From Neiella litorisoli (GTDB lineage: Bacteria; Pseudomonadota; Gammaproteobacteria; Enterobacterales; Neiellaceae), in contig NZ_JACXAF010000014.1 of assembly GCF_014773395.1 (NCBI RefSeq), positions 1 to 64,000 on the forward strand: 64,000 nt of DNA. The letters are read 5' to 3'. The position numbers and the translations under genes are program-made. The notes under the pieces were generated by a model that saw only the letters and a program-made list of their open reading frames with translations, was not told where the DNA came from and ran no database searches. This document shows positions 28,215-38,257 of the stretch, in pieces; within the stretch, counting starts at the first letter, position 1; every line of letters starts with the position of its first letter.

Positions 28215-28250
28215 GTAAAAAAAGATGCCCTCGGGCATCTTTTTTGTTTT
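28215..28250. terminator. Terminator after hflC
   Basis: AAAAAGATGCC pairs with GGCATCTTTTT around CTCG, with T and A runs on the two sides. It ends the hflC transcript and can also serve the convergent glutaredoxin gene. Confidence 0.9.
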
Positions 28251-28264
28251 AACGCTAGCTGGTT

Positions 28265-28522
28265 TTAGACCCAGCTGTTATCTCGCACCAGTTGCTCAAA
28301 GTCGGTGCAGCCACCAATGTGCTTTTCATCCAAAAAGATTTGCGGCACAGTCTCGACTTCGTGACCTACTGTTTTAGACAAATCTGCTTTGCTAATGCCT
28401 TCTGCATGAATGTCAACGTAGCGAAATTTGAAATCATCACGCGCTTCGGTAAGTTGCTCTGCCAGTTGTTTGGCGCGAACACAATATGGGCAGCCAGGGC
28501 GGCCAAAAATTACAGCGAACAT
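28265..28522 (-). CDS. grxA: Glutaredoxin 1-type GrxA
   Basis: An 85-aa thiol-disulfide oxidoreductase that uses glutathione to reduce ribonucleotide reductase and other cytosolic disulfides. The active site CPYC follows VIFGRPG; TVPQIF (cis-Pro loop) and HIGGCTDF follow. Length equals E. coli GrxA. The ATG at 28522 has AGGA upstream; a longer open frame from 28627 has an unrelated N-terminus. Confidence 0.93.
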   Translation of the reverse strand: MFAVIFGRPGCPYCVRAKQLAEQLTEARDDFKFRYVDIHAEGISKADLSKTVGHEVETVPQIFLDEKHIGGCTDFEQLVRDNSWV

Positions 28523-28742
28523 AAGAAAGTCCTCAGAACAAAAGATGGCTAAAGCATAACGGCTTCGGCGAGCTTGGTAAAATTGGTTGTTTCCATATCC
28601 TTGATAGCTTTTATCGATTAAAACCAATCACTGGCCTATGGTGATGGCTCTTTTAAGCGCCGCCGAATATAGGCTAAACCCCAGCTAGATAAGGCACCTA
28701 CCTTAAACCGCAACTGCTCATACCATGTGAGATCACAAATAA

Positions 28743-30116
<1,374 letters not shown>

Positions 30117-30141
30117 TTCAACGCTTCAGCATCGAGTCACT

Positions 30142-30169
30142 AAAGCAAGGCTAAAGCCTTGCTTTTTTT
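30142..30169 (+). terminator. Terminator after purA
   Basis: AAAGCAAGGC pairs with GCCTTGCTTT around TAAA and runs into seven T. It isolates the downstream exporter genes from purA. Confidence 0.92.
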
Positions 30170-30388
30170 GTGGTTTTTATTCAATAAACCGCGCAAATTG
30201 ATGTCAACAGATAGTCGAATATGAGCAAAAATGTGATCTCGATTTATTTGTATAAAAAATATGCAATAAAAAATTTGACGGGCAATAGATCCATGATCTT
30301 CTCTTAATAACAAGCTGACCTTCATCAGGAAGATGAGGTTGTAGTCAGGCTTTTGTATCCCCTATGACAGCACGTACAAGGATGTATA
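30170..30388. other. AT-rich leader of the exporter cassette
   Basis: This stretch is notably AT-rich and has no gene I would call. It should hold the promoter for the HlyD/ABC operon, but no convincing -35/-10 pair was found. AAGGATG gives the Shine-Dalgarno sequence for the gene at 30389. Confidence 0.4.
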
Positions 30389-31648
30389 ATGCCCGAGTTA
30401 CAGTCTAAAAGTCTGTTTAGAAAACAGGCGCTTGCCCACCAGAAAGATCGTTTGACCGGCGATGTTATCGTCAGTCAGCCGTTATCCTTTTCCGCGTTGA
30501 CTTTATTCATCTTGCTACTGCTAGCCATCAGTGTGGTGTTTCTGGCACTTGGTGAATACACCCGCAAAGAAGTTGTCAAAGGCTATCTAGTACCGGATAT
30601 GGGCGTGCTGAAAACTTATGCGCCGCGAATGGGAAAAGTTACCAAGCTTCATGTCAATGAAGGCGATCGTGTCCGCAAAGGGGATCCTTTGATTACTTTG
30701 GTGTCGGAACAATCGTTGCTGACCGGCGATGATGCTGGCCAAGAGCGGCTTGGTCAAATTATGCAACAGATTGCGGTGCTCGAGTTACAACAGCAGGAAT
30801 TACATGCGCTTCATGGCGAACAACTGGATGAGTTGACCGCAACCAAAGCTTTTCTGCAGCAAGAATTGGTCGAGCTGAAACAGCAACAGACCGCGCTCGA
30901 AGCAAGAGAAACATTGTTTCGAAGCCAACTGGACGACATTGAGCGGGTCTTTCGTGCGGGACATGTCACCAAAAGTGATTTTGTCCAACACAAGCAACGC
31001 GTACTAGCCGCGCAGCAAGAATCCCAACAACTCAGAGCGCTAGTGGTAAAAAGCCGCCTTGCGCTGAAGAAAATCGACTACAAACTGCTGCAAGCGCCAT
31101 TCGAATTCAACAACCGTCAGCTTGAATTACAACGTCAAATCGCGGCTCTAAAACATCAATCGCTAACTGAAGAGACCAATCATCGTCTGGTACTAAGAGC
31201 TGCGGCTAACGGCACCGTTTCTTCCATTCAGGTTAAAGAAGGCGAATCGCTTGTCGCCACCATGCCACTCATCTCGGTATTACCAGATGATGCAACATTG
31301 CATGCTGAGTTATGGCTACCAACAAGAGCGGCTGGCTTTGTTGGGGAAGGGCAAGCGGCACGAATTCGCTTTGATGCTTTTCCCCATCAGCGTTTTGGCG
31401 TTGCGAGCGGTGAGTTGGCGGTGATCTCGAAATCAATCGTTAGCCCAGAAGAAGCAAAGCTGCCGGTAAGATTGCAAGAGCCAGTCTATCGGGTGATTGT
31501 CGAGCTTGATGAGCAGTACATCGTGGGCTACGGCAAGAGCTTACCGTTGCAAGCGGGGATGATGCTCGAGGCGGATATTGTGCTCGATACGCGGAATTTG
31601 CTCGATTGGCTACTTGATCCGCTCTACAGCTTGCGGGGGCGGGTATGA
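30389..31648 (+). CDS. HlyD/CvaA-like membrane-fusion protein of a bacteriocin exporter
   Basis: A 419-aa periplasmic adaptor that should bridge the ABC exporter encoded next to an outer-membrane TolC-like channel. It has a short cytosolic N-terminus, one transmembrane helix (about 34-54), a lipoyl/barrel-sandwich half ([20 protein letters not shown]), a long coiled-coil hairpin (about 120-250, Gln/Glu/Leu-rich) and the second lipoyl half (AAANGTVSSIQVKEGESL). The fold and size match the CvaA/LcnD type. It overlaps the ABC gene by 4 bp. No TolC gene is nearby, so the chromosomal TolC is presumably used. Confidence 0.9.
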   Translation: MPELQSKSLFRKQALAHQKDRLTGDVIVSQPLSFSALTLFILLLLAISVVFLALGEYTRKEVVKGYLVPDMGVLKTYAPRMGKVTKLHVNEGDRVRKGDPLITLVSEQSLLTGDDAGQERLGQIMQQIAVLELQQQELHALHGEQLDELTATKAFLQQELVELKQQQTALEARETLFRSQLDDIERVFRAGHVTKSDFVQHKQRVLAAQQESQQLRALVVKSRLALKKIDYKLLQAPFEFNNRQLELQRQIAALKHQSLTEETNHRLVLRAAANGTVSSIQVKEGESLVATMPLISVLPDDATLHAELWLPTRAAGFVGEGQAARIRFDAFPHQRFGVASGELAVISKSIVSPEEAKLPVRLQEPVYRVIVELDEQYIVGYGKSLPLQAGMMLEADIVLDTRNLLDWLLDPLYSLRGRV

Positions 31649-33795
31649 CAACTACAACACTGAACAATGCTGATAAATTAGTCAAATTTTCAGGTTGGCG
31701 GACATTACCCCTAATCCAGCAAACCGAAGTATCTGAATGTGGTTTAGCGTGTGTGGCAATGATTGCTGGGTACTATGGCCGGGAAGAAAGTCTATCGAGT
31801 TTGCGCAAGCGGTCGGGAGGGGCACAGCGAGGCTTAAACTTGCAACAGTTGATTCAGTTAGCAAGTGATTTGGGTCTATCTGGCAGAGCATTACAGCTTG
31901 ATATGGACCATCTGAAAAAACTGCAAACGCCGTGCGTGCTGCATTGGGATATGAATCACTTTGTGGTGTTAAAGAAAGTCACACGCGACGCTATTGTGAT
32001 ACACGATCCTGCTGCTGGTGAGCGGCGTCTAACCATGACTGATGTCAGTAAGCACTTCACAGGGATCGCTCTTGAATTAGCGCCAACGAGCGACTTTCAA
32101 AAATGCAGTGTCAAAGAGCGGCTGAAGCTGTCGCAGCTGTGGAGCAACATTGTTGGCTTCAAATCAAGTTTGCTGCGGCTGGTTGTGTTGTCGGTGGTGT
32201 TGCAAGCCCTCGCTCTGGCGTCGCCTTACTATTCGCAGCTTGTTGTCGATGATGTATTACTCAGTCACGATAAAGACCTGTTGCTAGTGCTGGCGCTAGG
32301 CTTTGGCTTGGTGATGCTGTCGAGTATGGCAACCAATTTACTGCGAGGCGTGGTGGTGCTGCATTTTAGTGCAATGCTCAATATCCAAATTGCCGCCAAC
32401 CTCTTTCGCCATTTGGTTCGCCTACCGATTAACTATTTTCAGAATCGTCATATTGGCGATGTCATCTCCCGCTTTGGCTCCCTGCAGCAAGTCAAAGAAT
32501 TACTCACAACGGGAGTTGTCGAGGCGCTTATCGATGGCGTCATGGCGCTAACTGTGCTGGTGATGTTGTTTGTCTATAGCGTCAAATTAGCATTCGTAGT
32601 GGTCATTGCCGTGGCGCTATTTACCATGATTAGACTGGTGTTGTTCAAACCCCTTCGACAGAAAAATGAAGAGGCTATTTCCCATCAGGCGAAAGAAAGT
32701 AGTCATTTCATTGAAACGGTCCGCGCAATTCAAACGGTTAAATTATTTGGTGCCGAGAATCAGCGCCAATCCTTGTGGCAGAACCGCCTTGCCGACACCC
32801 TCAATGCCAATATTCGAATTGGTCAGCTGGATCTTGGCTTTATTAGCGCCAACAAACTGTTGTTTGGATTAGAGCATGTCATTGTGATTTATCTGGCGGC
32901 ATTGTTGGTGATGGACGGCCAATTTTCCGTGGGTATGTTGTTTGCTTTTATCGCTTACAAGCAGCAGTTCACCGAACGAGTCGCCAACCTGATTGAAAAG
33001 CTGATCCAATTCAAAATGCTCGGCCTGCATTTAGAGCGCTTGGCCGATATTGCGTTAACACCAAAAGAAGCGGTCAATCAGTCAGGGCTCAAACCTGAGC
33101 TGAACGGCCGCATTGAATTCAAAAGCGTTGGCTTTCGATATCAAGACGGTGCGCCTTATTTGTTTAATAACGCGACATTTGATGTCGCTGCAGGCGAATC
33201 CGTTGCGCTGATAGGGCCGTCTGGCGCCGGTAAATCGACGCTTATTAAAACGCTATTAGGTTTGTTACCGATAAATAAAGGGGAAATATTGGTCGATGGT
33301 CATGAGTTACCCCACTTATGTATGACCCATTATCGCCAGCAAGTTGCTTCGGTGATGCAAGATGATCAGCTGTTATCTGGCTCGATTGCCGACAACATTA
33401 CCTTTTTTAGTGATGAGCTTGATATGGAGCGAATCGCTAATTGCGCCAAGATGGCAGCCGTTCATGACGACATTATGGCGATGCCAATGAACTACAACAG
33501 TCTCATTGGCGATATGGGCAGCAGTCTATCGGGTGGCCAGAAGCAACGCATCTTACTGGCAAGAGCTTTATATCAGCAGCCTAAAATTTTACTACTTGAT
33601 GAAGCGACTAGTCATCTGGATCTGAATGCCGAGCGGTTGGTCAACCACGCTATCGCTGAGCTGAATATCACTAGGGTCATTATTGCCCATCGGCCAGAAA
33701 CCATGATCTCAGCCGATCGGATCTTGCACTTAACACGAGATGGCGTTGAAGACGTCACTCAACAAATTAAACAACAGCTGGGAGCTGTTGCATGA
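31645..33795 (+). CDS. C39-peptidase ABC exporter of a double-glycine peptide (CvaB-like)
   Basis: A 716-aa transporter that cleaves a double-glycine leader and exports the mature peptide. The N-terminal C39 peptidase (about 20-150) keeps Q26, C32 in SECGLAC, H105 in NHFVVL and D121 in HDPAAG, so it should be active. A six-helix membrane domain (about 170-450) follows, then an ATPase with Walker A GPSGAGKST (from residue 524), LSGGQKQR (from 628), LLLDEATS and the His switch in IIAHRPE. It overlaps the fusion protein by 4 bp, and 50 bp separate it from a small gene encoding a matching precursor. Its substrate is therefore probably that peptide. Confidence 0.93.
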   Translation: MTTTTLNNADKLVKFSGWRTLPLIQQTEVSECGLACVAMIAGYYGREESLSSLRKRSGGAQRGLNLQQLIQLASDLGLSGRALQLDMDHLKKLQTPCVLHWDMNHFVVLKKVTRDAIVIHDPAAGERRLTMTDVSKHFTGIALELAPTSDFQKCSVKERLKLSQLWSNIVGFKSSLLRLVVLSVVLQALALASPYYSQLVVDDVLLSHDKDLLLVLALGFGLVMLSSMATNLLRGVVVLHFSAMLNIQIAANLFRHLVRLPINYFQNRHIGDVISRFGSLQQVKELLTTGVVEALIDGVMALTVLVMLFVYSVKLAFVVVIAVALFTMIRLVLFKPLRQKNEEAISHQAKESSHFIETVRAIQTVKLFGAENQRQSLWQNRLADTLNANIRIGQLDLGFISANKLLFGLEHVIVIYLAALLVMDGQFSVGMLFAFIAYKQQFTERVANLIEKLIQFKMLGLHLERLADIALTPKEAVNQSGLKPELNGRIEFKSVGFRYQDGAPYLFNNATFDVAAGESVALIGPSGAGKSTLIKTLLGLLPINKGEILVDGHELPHLCMTHYRQQVASVMQDDQLLSGSIADNITFFSDELDMERIANCAKMAAVHDDIMAMPMNYNSLIGDMGSSLSGGQKQRILLARALYQQPKILLLDEATSHLDLNAERLVNHAIAELNITRVIIAHRPETMISADRILHLTRDGVEDVTQQIKQQLGAVA

Positions 33796-33845
33796 ATTCC
33801 CGCATTCGGCGGGGATATTAACTGTAACTACAAAAGGAAATTGTT

Positions 33846-34100
33846 ATGAAAGAACTTGATTACTCGGAAATAGAAATCGTCAACGGCGGAATATGGTACA
33901 ACGTAGGTAGAGGAATTGTGGGGGCTGCGTCCGGCATGAGTGCCTATAGCATGGCCGGTGGGGCTGCAGGAGACTTGAATGGTTGCGGATTCTTCGGCGC
34001 TGGAGTAGGTGGTTTTGTTGGGGGGGCTACAGGGTGGACCGGAGGAGGCTTTACTGCCGGCGGTGCAGCCTATTCACTGTGCCAATATTTCTATGACTAA
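33846..34100 (+). CDS. Putative class II microcin precursor with double-glycine leader
   Basis: An 84-aa precursor. The leader MKELDYSEIEIVNGG fits the double-glycine consensus (Glu -8, hydrophobic -7 and -4, Gly-Gly). The predicted mature peptide has 69 residues, 21 of them Gly. A regular GxxxG ladder occupies mature positions 36, 40, 44, 48 and 52, with further pairs at 11/15 and 23/27/31. There are two Cys (32 and 64), able to form one disulfide, and an aromatic tail (CQYFYD). The only basic residue in the mature part is Arg7, unusual for a bacteriocin. AAAGGAAA provides the Shine-Dalgarno sequence. I do not recognise a named family. An exported signal or toxin role is inferred from the leader, composition and exporter. 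Confidence 0.8.
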   Translation: MKELDYSEIEIVNGGIWYNVGRGIVGAASGMSAYSMAGGAAGDLNGCGFFGAGVGGFVGGATGWTGGGFTAGGAAYSLCQYFYD

Positions 34101-34212
34101 CAAATTTAAAGTACGTTGGTTTTAGAAAAGAGTGAAAAGCTAGGGCGCGTAAAGCGAAATCTTATTGGTAGTACGTGCCCATATTCAATAATCGTAAGGT
34201 TGGAGAGCTCTT

Positions 34213-34416
34213 ATGACTAATGGTCAGATAAACTTCTTAGGGTTTGTATTAACCACTCTAATATCGAGTGCGATAATGTCATTATATTTACTTGTTGCCA
34301 AAGCCATTGGCGATATTGATATTGGATTGGTCGTAGTTTTGACATCGATGTTGTCGTTTGGTGTGTGCTGCAAGACCATGAAATACCTTGAACGTCGCAC
34401 TACAGTGCGGCAGTAG
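34213..34416 (+). CDS. Small two-helix membrane protein, candidate immunity protein
   Basis: A 67-aa unrecognised protein with two hydrophobic segments (about 8-30 and 36-54) and a basic C-terminal tail (KYLERRTTVRQ). GGAGAG lies about nine bases before the ATG. It follows the precursor gene by 112 bp. Size, topology and position fit bacteriocin immunity proteins, but nothing in the sequence proves it. A second peptide component or an unrelated small membrane protein are alternatives. Confidence 0.6.
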   Translation: MTNGQINFLGFVLTTLISSAIMSLYLLVAKAIGDIDIGLVVVLTSMLSFGVCCKTMKYLERRTTVRQ

Positions 34417-34557
34417 TTTTGCTGTTTAGTGGAGAGGATAGCTTTGAAAACCTGACTTGCTAGATACTAAGCTGGATGCATCCAACACAGGTAAAAGTTT
34501 TGATCTTTACTCATTTCTACTGCGGTTAAATTTCCACTACCCATCTCACAAATCCGG

Positions 34558-34566
34558 TGGTATACT
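34558..34566 (+). promoter_or_regulatory. Extended -10 promoter of the spc operon
   Basis: TGGTATACT is a TGn-TATACT extended -10 about 90 bp before rplN. The hexamer at 17-bp spacing (TACCCA) is not a recognisable -35. The downstream GGCGCCC and the GGAGCACT before the ATG are like the E. coli spc promoter region as I remember it. Confidence 0.55.
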
Positions 34567-34593
34567 TCGGCGCCCTTGTAAAAAGGCAGCCAC

Positions 34594-34628
34594 GATCCGA
34601 GCTCGAACGGGCCCGGATCTTTTGTTTT
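34594..34628 (+). terminator. Hairpin plus T-tract in the spc leader (attenuator-like)
   Basis: GATCCG pairs with CGGATC and, after an A-C mismatch, GCTC with GGGC around GAAC; TTTTGTTTT follows at once. It sits between the promoter and rplN, so complete termination is unlikely. Attenuation or a processing signal is more plausible. Confidence 0.5.
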
Positions 34629-34655
34629 ACGTAAAGTAAATAGCGGAGCACTGAA

Positions 34656-35024
34656 ATGATCCAAATGCAGACCCTGCTGGACGTAGCTGACAATAGCGGC
34701 GCTCGCAGCGTGATGTGTATTAAGGTTCTCGGTGGATCACACCGCCGCTATGCCGGTATTGGTGACATCATTAAAGTTTCTGTGAAGGAAGCAATTCCTC
34801 GCGGTAAAGTTAAAAAAGGTGATGTTCTGAATGCCGTTGTAGTGCGAACCAGAAAGGGTGTTCGTCGCCAAGACGGTTCTCTGATTAAATTCGATCGTAA
34901 CGCGGCCGTTCTGTTGAACGCCAACCATGCGCCGATCGGTACTCGTATCTTCGGTCCAGTGACGCGTGAACTTCGCTCTGAAAAGTTCATGAAAATCGTC
35001 TCTCTGGCGCCAGAAGTGCTGTAA
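34656..35024 (+). CDS. rplN: 50S ribosomal protein L14
   Basis: 122 aa, full length. It starts [17 protein letters not shown] and carries [15 protein letters not shown] and [13 protein letters not shown]. It is the first gene of the spc operon. In most gammaproteobacteria rpsQ of the S10 operon would directly precede it; here a bacteriocin-like cassette does. Confidence 0.98.
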   Translation: MIQMQTLLDVADNSGARSVMCIKVLGGSHRRYAGIGDIIKVSVKEAIPRGKVKKGDVLNAVVVRTRKGVRRQDGSLIKFDRNAAVLLNANHAPIGTRIFGPVTRELRSEKFMKIVSLAPEVL

Positions 35025-35036
35025 GGAGAATCAATC

Positions 35037-35354
35037 ATGGCAGCGAAAATCCATAAAGGCGATGAAGTTATCGTTTTGGCCGGTAAAGACAAAGGCAAGC
35101 GCGGCGAAGTCGAGCAAGTCTTAGTTGAAGCGGGCAAAGTCCTTGTTAAAGGCGTTAACATCGTCAAGAAGCATCAGAAGCCAAACCCATACCTACAGGT
35201 TGAGGGCGGCATCATTGAAAAAGAAGCGGCAATTGACGTTTCTAATGTAGCGATCTACAACGCCGAAACTGGCAAAGCAGATCGTGTAGGTTTCCGAGTT
35301 GAAGACGGCAAAAAAGTTCGTTTCTTCAAGTCGACTAATCAAGTAATCAGCTAA
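35037..35354 (+). CDS. rplX: 50S ribosomal protein L24
   Basis: 105 aa with the KOW motif near the N-terminus ([19 protein letters not shown]) and the conserved [17 protein letters not shown]. It helps initiate assembly of the large subunit. Twelve bases separate it from rplN. Confidence 0.98.
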   Translation: MAAKIHKGDEVIVLAGKDKGKRGEVEQVLVEAGKVLVKGVNIVKKHQKPNPYLQVEGGIIEKEAAIDVSNVAIYNAETGKADRVGFRVEDGKKVRFFKSTNQVIS

Positions 35355-35405
35355 TTCGGAGTATTACGATGGCGAAACTGCATGAGTACTACAACGAGAC
35401 TGTTG
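35354..35405 (+). promoter_or_regulatory. Putative S8 translational operator at the rplE start
   Basis: In E. coli, ribosomal protein S8 represses the spc operon by binding a hairpin over the rplE start. Here GGAGTATTACG before the ATG, ATGGCGAAACTGCATGA at the start and TACTAC after it keep that arrangement, noncoding part included. One stem pair differs from perfect pairing. Identified by memory of the E. coli site, not by a structure search. Confidence 0.45.
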
Positions 35406-35908
35406 CACCAGCTCTTCTTAAAGAGTTCGGTTACAGCAGTATCATGCAAGTCCCTCGGGTTGAAAAAATCACCCTGAACATGGGTGTTGGTGAAGCTCTA
35501 GCTGACAAGAAAGTTTTGGAAAACGCGGTGAATGACATGGCAACTATTGCTGGTCAAAAACCTGTTGTGACCAAAGCTCGCAAGTCAGTTGCCGGCTTCA
35601 AAATCCGTGAAGGCTACCCAATTGGATGTAAAGTCACCCTGCGCGGCGAGCGCATGTGGGAATTCTTGGAGCGCCTGATTTGCATCGCTCTACCTCGTGT
35701 CCGCGATTTCCGCGGCGTTAGCGCTAAGTCTTTTGACGGCCGCGGTAACTACAGCATGGGCGTACGTGAGCAAATCATCTTCCCAGAAATCGACTACGAC
35801 AAAGTAGACAAGATTCGTGGTATGGACATTACCATTACTACGACTGCCGGTTCTGACGAAGAAGGCCGTGCTCTGTTGGCTGCTTTTAACTTCCCATTCC
35901 GCAAGTAA
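35369..35908 (+). CDS. rplE: 50S ribosomal protein L5
   Basis: 179 aa, the usual length. Conserved [28 protein letters not shown] and EEGRALL are present. It belongs to the central protuberance and binds 5S rRNA. Its start region carries the putative S8 repressor site of the operon. Confidence 0.98.
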   Translation: MAKLHEYYNETVAPALLKEFGYSSIMQVPRVEKITLNMGVGEALADKKVLENAVNDMATIAGQKPVVTKARKSVAGFKIREGYPIGCKVTLRGERMWEFLERLICIALPRVRDFRGVSAKSFDGRGNYSMGVREQIIFPEIDYDKVDKIRGMDITITTTAGSDEEGRALLAAFNFPFRK

Positions 35909-35918
35909 GGACAGGGTT

Positions 35919-36224
35919 ATGGCTAAACAATCCATGAAGGCACGCGAAGCAAAGCGCGCCAAACTAGTTGCTAAATACGCTGAAAAGCGTCAGGCACTGA
36001 AAGCTGCTATCGCAAGCCCAGCGACTTCTGAAGAAGAGCGTTGGGACGCAGTCTTGAAACTTCAAGGCTTGCCACGTGACAGCAGCCCATCACGCCAGCG
36101 TAACCGCTGTAACGTGACTGGCCGTCCACACGCATTCTTGCGTAAGTTCGGCTTGAGCCGCATCAAACTGCGTGAAGCAGCGATGCGTGGTGAAGTTCCT
36201 GGCCTGCGTAAGGCTTCTTGGTAA
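35919..36224 (+). CDS. rpsN: 30S ribosomal protein S14
   Basis: 101 aa. It is the long, zinc-free S14 form: it begins [13 protein letters not shown] and ends RKASW, and it lacks the CxxC motifs of the short form. The ATG at 35919 is chosen because the open frame upstream belongs to an overlapping reading frame of rplE. Confidence 0.97.
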   Translation: MAKQSMKAREAKRAKLVAKYAEKRQALKAAIASPATSEEERWDAVLKLQGLPRDSSPSRQRNRCNVTGRPHAFLRKFGLSRIKLREAAMRGEVPGLRKASW

Positions 36225-36250
36225 TCTGTCGTTCACGGGAGTAAATACAT

Positions 36251-36643
36251 ATGAGTATGCAAGATCCGATTGCGGACATGTTCACTCGCATCCGTAACGG
36301 CCAGGCGGCCAAGAAAGTTGCGGTAAAAATGCCGTCTTCAAAGCTGAAAGTTGCGATTGCAAAACTGCTTAAAGAAGAAGGCTACATCACTGATTATTCA
36401 GTGGCTGGCGATGCGAAGCCAGAATTGGAAGTCGTACTGAAGTACTTCCAGGGTAAAGAAGTTATCGAAACTATCCAGCGCGTAAGCCGTCCTGGTCTTC
36501 GTATTTATAAGAAGAAAGGCGACTTACCTAAAGTACTGGCTGGTTTGGGTGTTTCTATCGTGTCCACTTCTAAAGGCGTGATGTCTGACCGTGCTGCGCG
36601 TAAAGCGGGCATGGGCGGTGAGATCATCGGCTACGTAGCGTAA
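36251..36643 (+). CDS. rpsH: 30S ribosomal protein S8
   Basis: 130 aa, the E. coli length. It begins [18 protein letters not shown] and ends with the RNA-binding [20 protein letters not shown]. Besides its structural role, S8 is the classical translational repressor of this operon. Confidence 0.98.
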   Translation: MSMQDPIADMFTRIRNGQAAKKVAVKMPSSKLKVAIAKLLKEEGYITDYSVAGDAKPELEVVLKYFQGKEVIETIQRVSRPGLRIYKKKGDLPKVLAGLGVSIVSTSKGVMSDRAARKAGMGGEIIGYVA

Positions 36644-36657
36644 TTGAGGGGTAGAGG

Positions 36658-37191
36658 ATGTCTCGAGTAGCAAAAGCTCCTGTTCAGATCCCTGCCGGCG
36701 TTGAAGTTACGTTGAAAGGTCAAGATCTGACTATTAAGGGTGGTCAAGGCACATTGTCTCGCACTATCCACGAAGCAGTTGAAGTTAAGCAAGAAGACAA
36801 TGCTTTGACTTTCGCTGGTCGTGAAGGCGTTGACGGTGCTTGGGCACAAGCTGGTACAGCTCGTGCGTTGGTAAACAACATGGTAACAGGCGTGAGCGAA
36901 GGTTTCGTTCGCAAACTGCTGTTGAACGGTGTTGGTTATCGTGCGCAGGTTAAAGGCAAGGTTGTAAACCTAGCTTTGGGCTTGTCTCACCCAGTCGATC
37001 ACGAGTTGCCTGAAGGTGTTACAGCTGAATGTCCTTCTCAAACTGAAATCGTGCTGAAAGGCGTTGATAAGCAGTTGGTTGGTCAAGTTGCTGCAAACAT
37101 TCGAGCTTACCGTAAGCCCGAACCTTATAAAGGCAAAGGTATTCGTTACGATGACGAGCACGTTCGTCGTAAAGAAGCTAAGAAGAAGTAA
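36658..37191 (+). CDS. rplF: 50S ribosomal protein L6
   Basis: 177 aa, two L6 repeats. It starts [17 protein letters not shown] and ends with the conserved [10 protein letters not shown] motif and a Lys-rich tail. It sits near the factor-binding site of the large subunit. Confidence 0.98.
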   Translation: MSRVAKAPVQIPAGVEVTLKGQDLTIKGGQGTLSRTIHEAVEVKQEDNALTFAGREGVDGAWAQAGTARALVNNMVTGVSEGFVRKLLLNGVGYRAQVKGKVVNLALGLSHPVDHELPEGVTAECPSQTEIVLKGVDKQLVGQVAANIRAYRKPEPYKGKGIRYDDEHVRRKEAKKK

Positions 37192-37200
37192 GGTATCGCG

Positions 37201-37554
37201 ATGGATAAGAAAGTATCTCGTTTGCGCCGCGCTACACGCGCCCGCGCAAAAATCAGCGAGTTGGGTGCAACGCGCTTGGTGGTACACCGTACCCCACGCC
37301 ACATCTATGCTCAGTTGATCGCGCCAAACGGCTCAGAAGTCCTCGCTGCTGCCTCTACTGTAGAGAAAGCACTAAGCGAAGGCCTGAAGTCTACCGGTAA
37401 CGTTGAAGCGGCCAAAGCTGTGGGTAAAGCCATTGCTGAGCGCGCTTTAGCGAAAGAAGTTACTACCGTAGCCTTTGATCGTTCTGGCTTTAAGTATCAC
37501 GGTCGTGTAGCAGCGCTTGCAGAAGCCGCTCGCGAAGCCGGCCTGCAGTTCTAA
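37201..37554 (+). CDS. rplR: 50S ribosomal protein L18
   Basis: 117 aa, full length. It has a basic N-terminus ([18 protein letters not shown]) and C-terminal [20 protein letters not shown]. It binds 5S rRNA with L5. Confidence 0.98.
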   Translation: MDKKVSRLRRATRARAKISELGATRLVVHRTPRHIYAQLIAPNGSEVLAAASTVEKALSEGLKSTGNVEAAKAVGKAIAERALAKEVTTVAFDRSGFKYHGRVAALAEAAREAGLQF

Positions 37555-37564
37555 GGAGTCGATG

Positions 37565-38065
37565 ATGGCAAAAGCTGAATTGCAACAAGGCGAGTTTCTG
37601 GAGAAATTGATTGCCGTTAACCGTGTCGCAAAGACGGTTAAAGGTGGTCGTATCTTCAGCTTCACCGCCCTGACAGTTGTTGGTGACGGCAAAGGTCGTG
37701 TTGGCTTTGGATATGGTAAAGCCCGCGAAGTACCTGCTGCGATCCAAAAAGCGATGGAAAAAGCCCGTCGCAACATGCAAAAAGTTGAGTTGAACGGCAA
37801 CACTTTGTGGCACCCGGTTAAGGGCCGTCACACTGGTTCGCGCGTTTACATGCAGCCTGCATCTGAAGGTACCGGTATTATCGCCGGTGGTGCAATGCGT
37901 GCTGTGTTGGAAGTAGCTGGCGTACAGAACGTTCTGTCTAAAGCCTATGGCTCTACCAACCCAATCAACATTGTGCGTGCAACAATCGATGCACTGGTGA
38001 ACATGAACTCACCAGAGCAAGTCGCCGCGAAACGTGGCCTATCTGTAGAAGAAATTCTGGGGTAA
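37565..38065 (+). CDS. rpsE: 30S ribosomal protein S5
   Basis: 166 aa. The conserved [17 protein letters not shown] and [10 protein letters not shown] are present. Two adjacent ATGs occur; I prefer the second (37565), which spaces better from AAGGAGTCG and gives the usual MAKAE start. Confidence 0.97.
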   Translation: MAKAELQQGEFLEKLIAVNRVAKTVKGGRIFSFTALTVVGDGKGRVGFGYGKAREVPAAIQKAMEKARRNMQKVELNGNTLWHPVKGRHTGSRVYMQPASEGTGIIAGGAMRAVLEVAGVQNVLSKAYGSTNPINIVRATIDALVNMNSPEQVAAKRGLSVEEILG

Positions 38066-38071
38066 GGCATC

Positions 38072-38257
38072 ATGGCGAAGAAAACATTGAAAGTGACTCA
38101 GGTAAAAAGCTCTATCGGCCGCTTGCCTAAGCACAAAGCAACCCTGACTGGTCTGGGTCTGCGTCGCATTGGTCACACTGTTGAACTGGAAGATACTCCT
38201 TCGGTTCGCGGCATGATCAACAAGGTTTACTACATGGTACAGGTGGAGGGCGAATAA
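38072..38257 (+). CDS. rpmD: 50S ribosomal protein L30
   Basis: 61 aa, typical length. [19 protein letters not shown] and [14 protein letters not shown] are diagnostic. Its stop shares one base with the rplO start. Confidence 0.97.
   Translation: MAKKTLKVTQVKSSIGRLPKHKATLTGLGLRRIGHTVELEDTPSVRGMINKVYYMVQVEGE

Larger units (their letters stand above)
34417..34655. other. Junction region and spc operon leader
   Basis: The left part (to about 34540) resembles the AT-rich exporter region. It contains GGAGAGGATAGCT followed by a four-codon frame (TTG AAA ACC TGA), possibly a remnant. The right part (from about 34555) is leader sequence typical of rplN: an extended -10, a hairpin with T-tract, and GCGGAGCACTGAA before the ATG. 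The change of character suggests a rearrangement junction between about 34420 and 34555. Confidence 0.5.

Noticed and set aside
30221-30308. Short frame starting ATGAGCAAAAATG before the exporter genes as a second peptide
   Set aside because: Under 30 codons, no Shine-Dalgarno site and no double-glycine leader.
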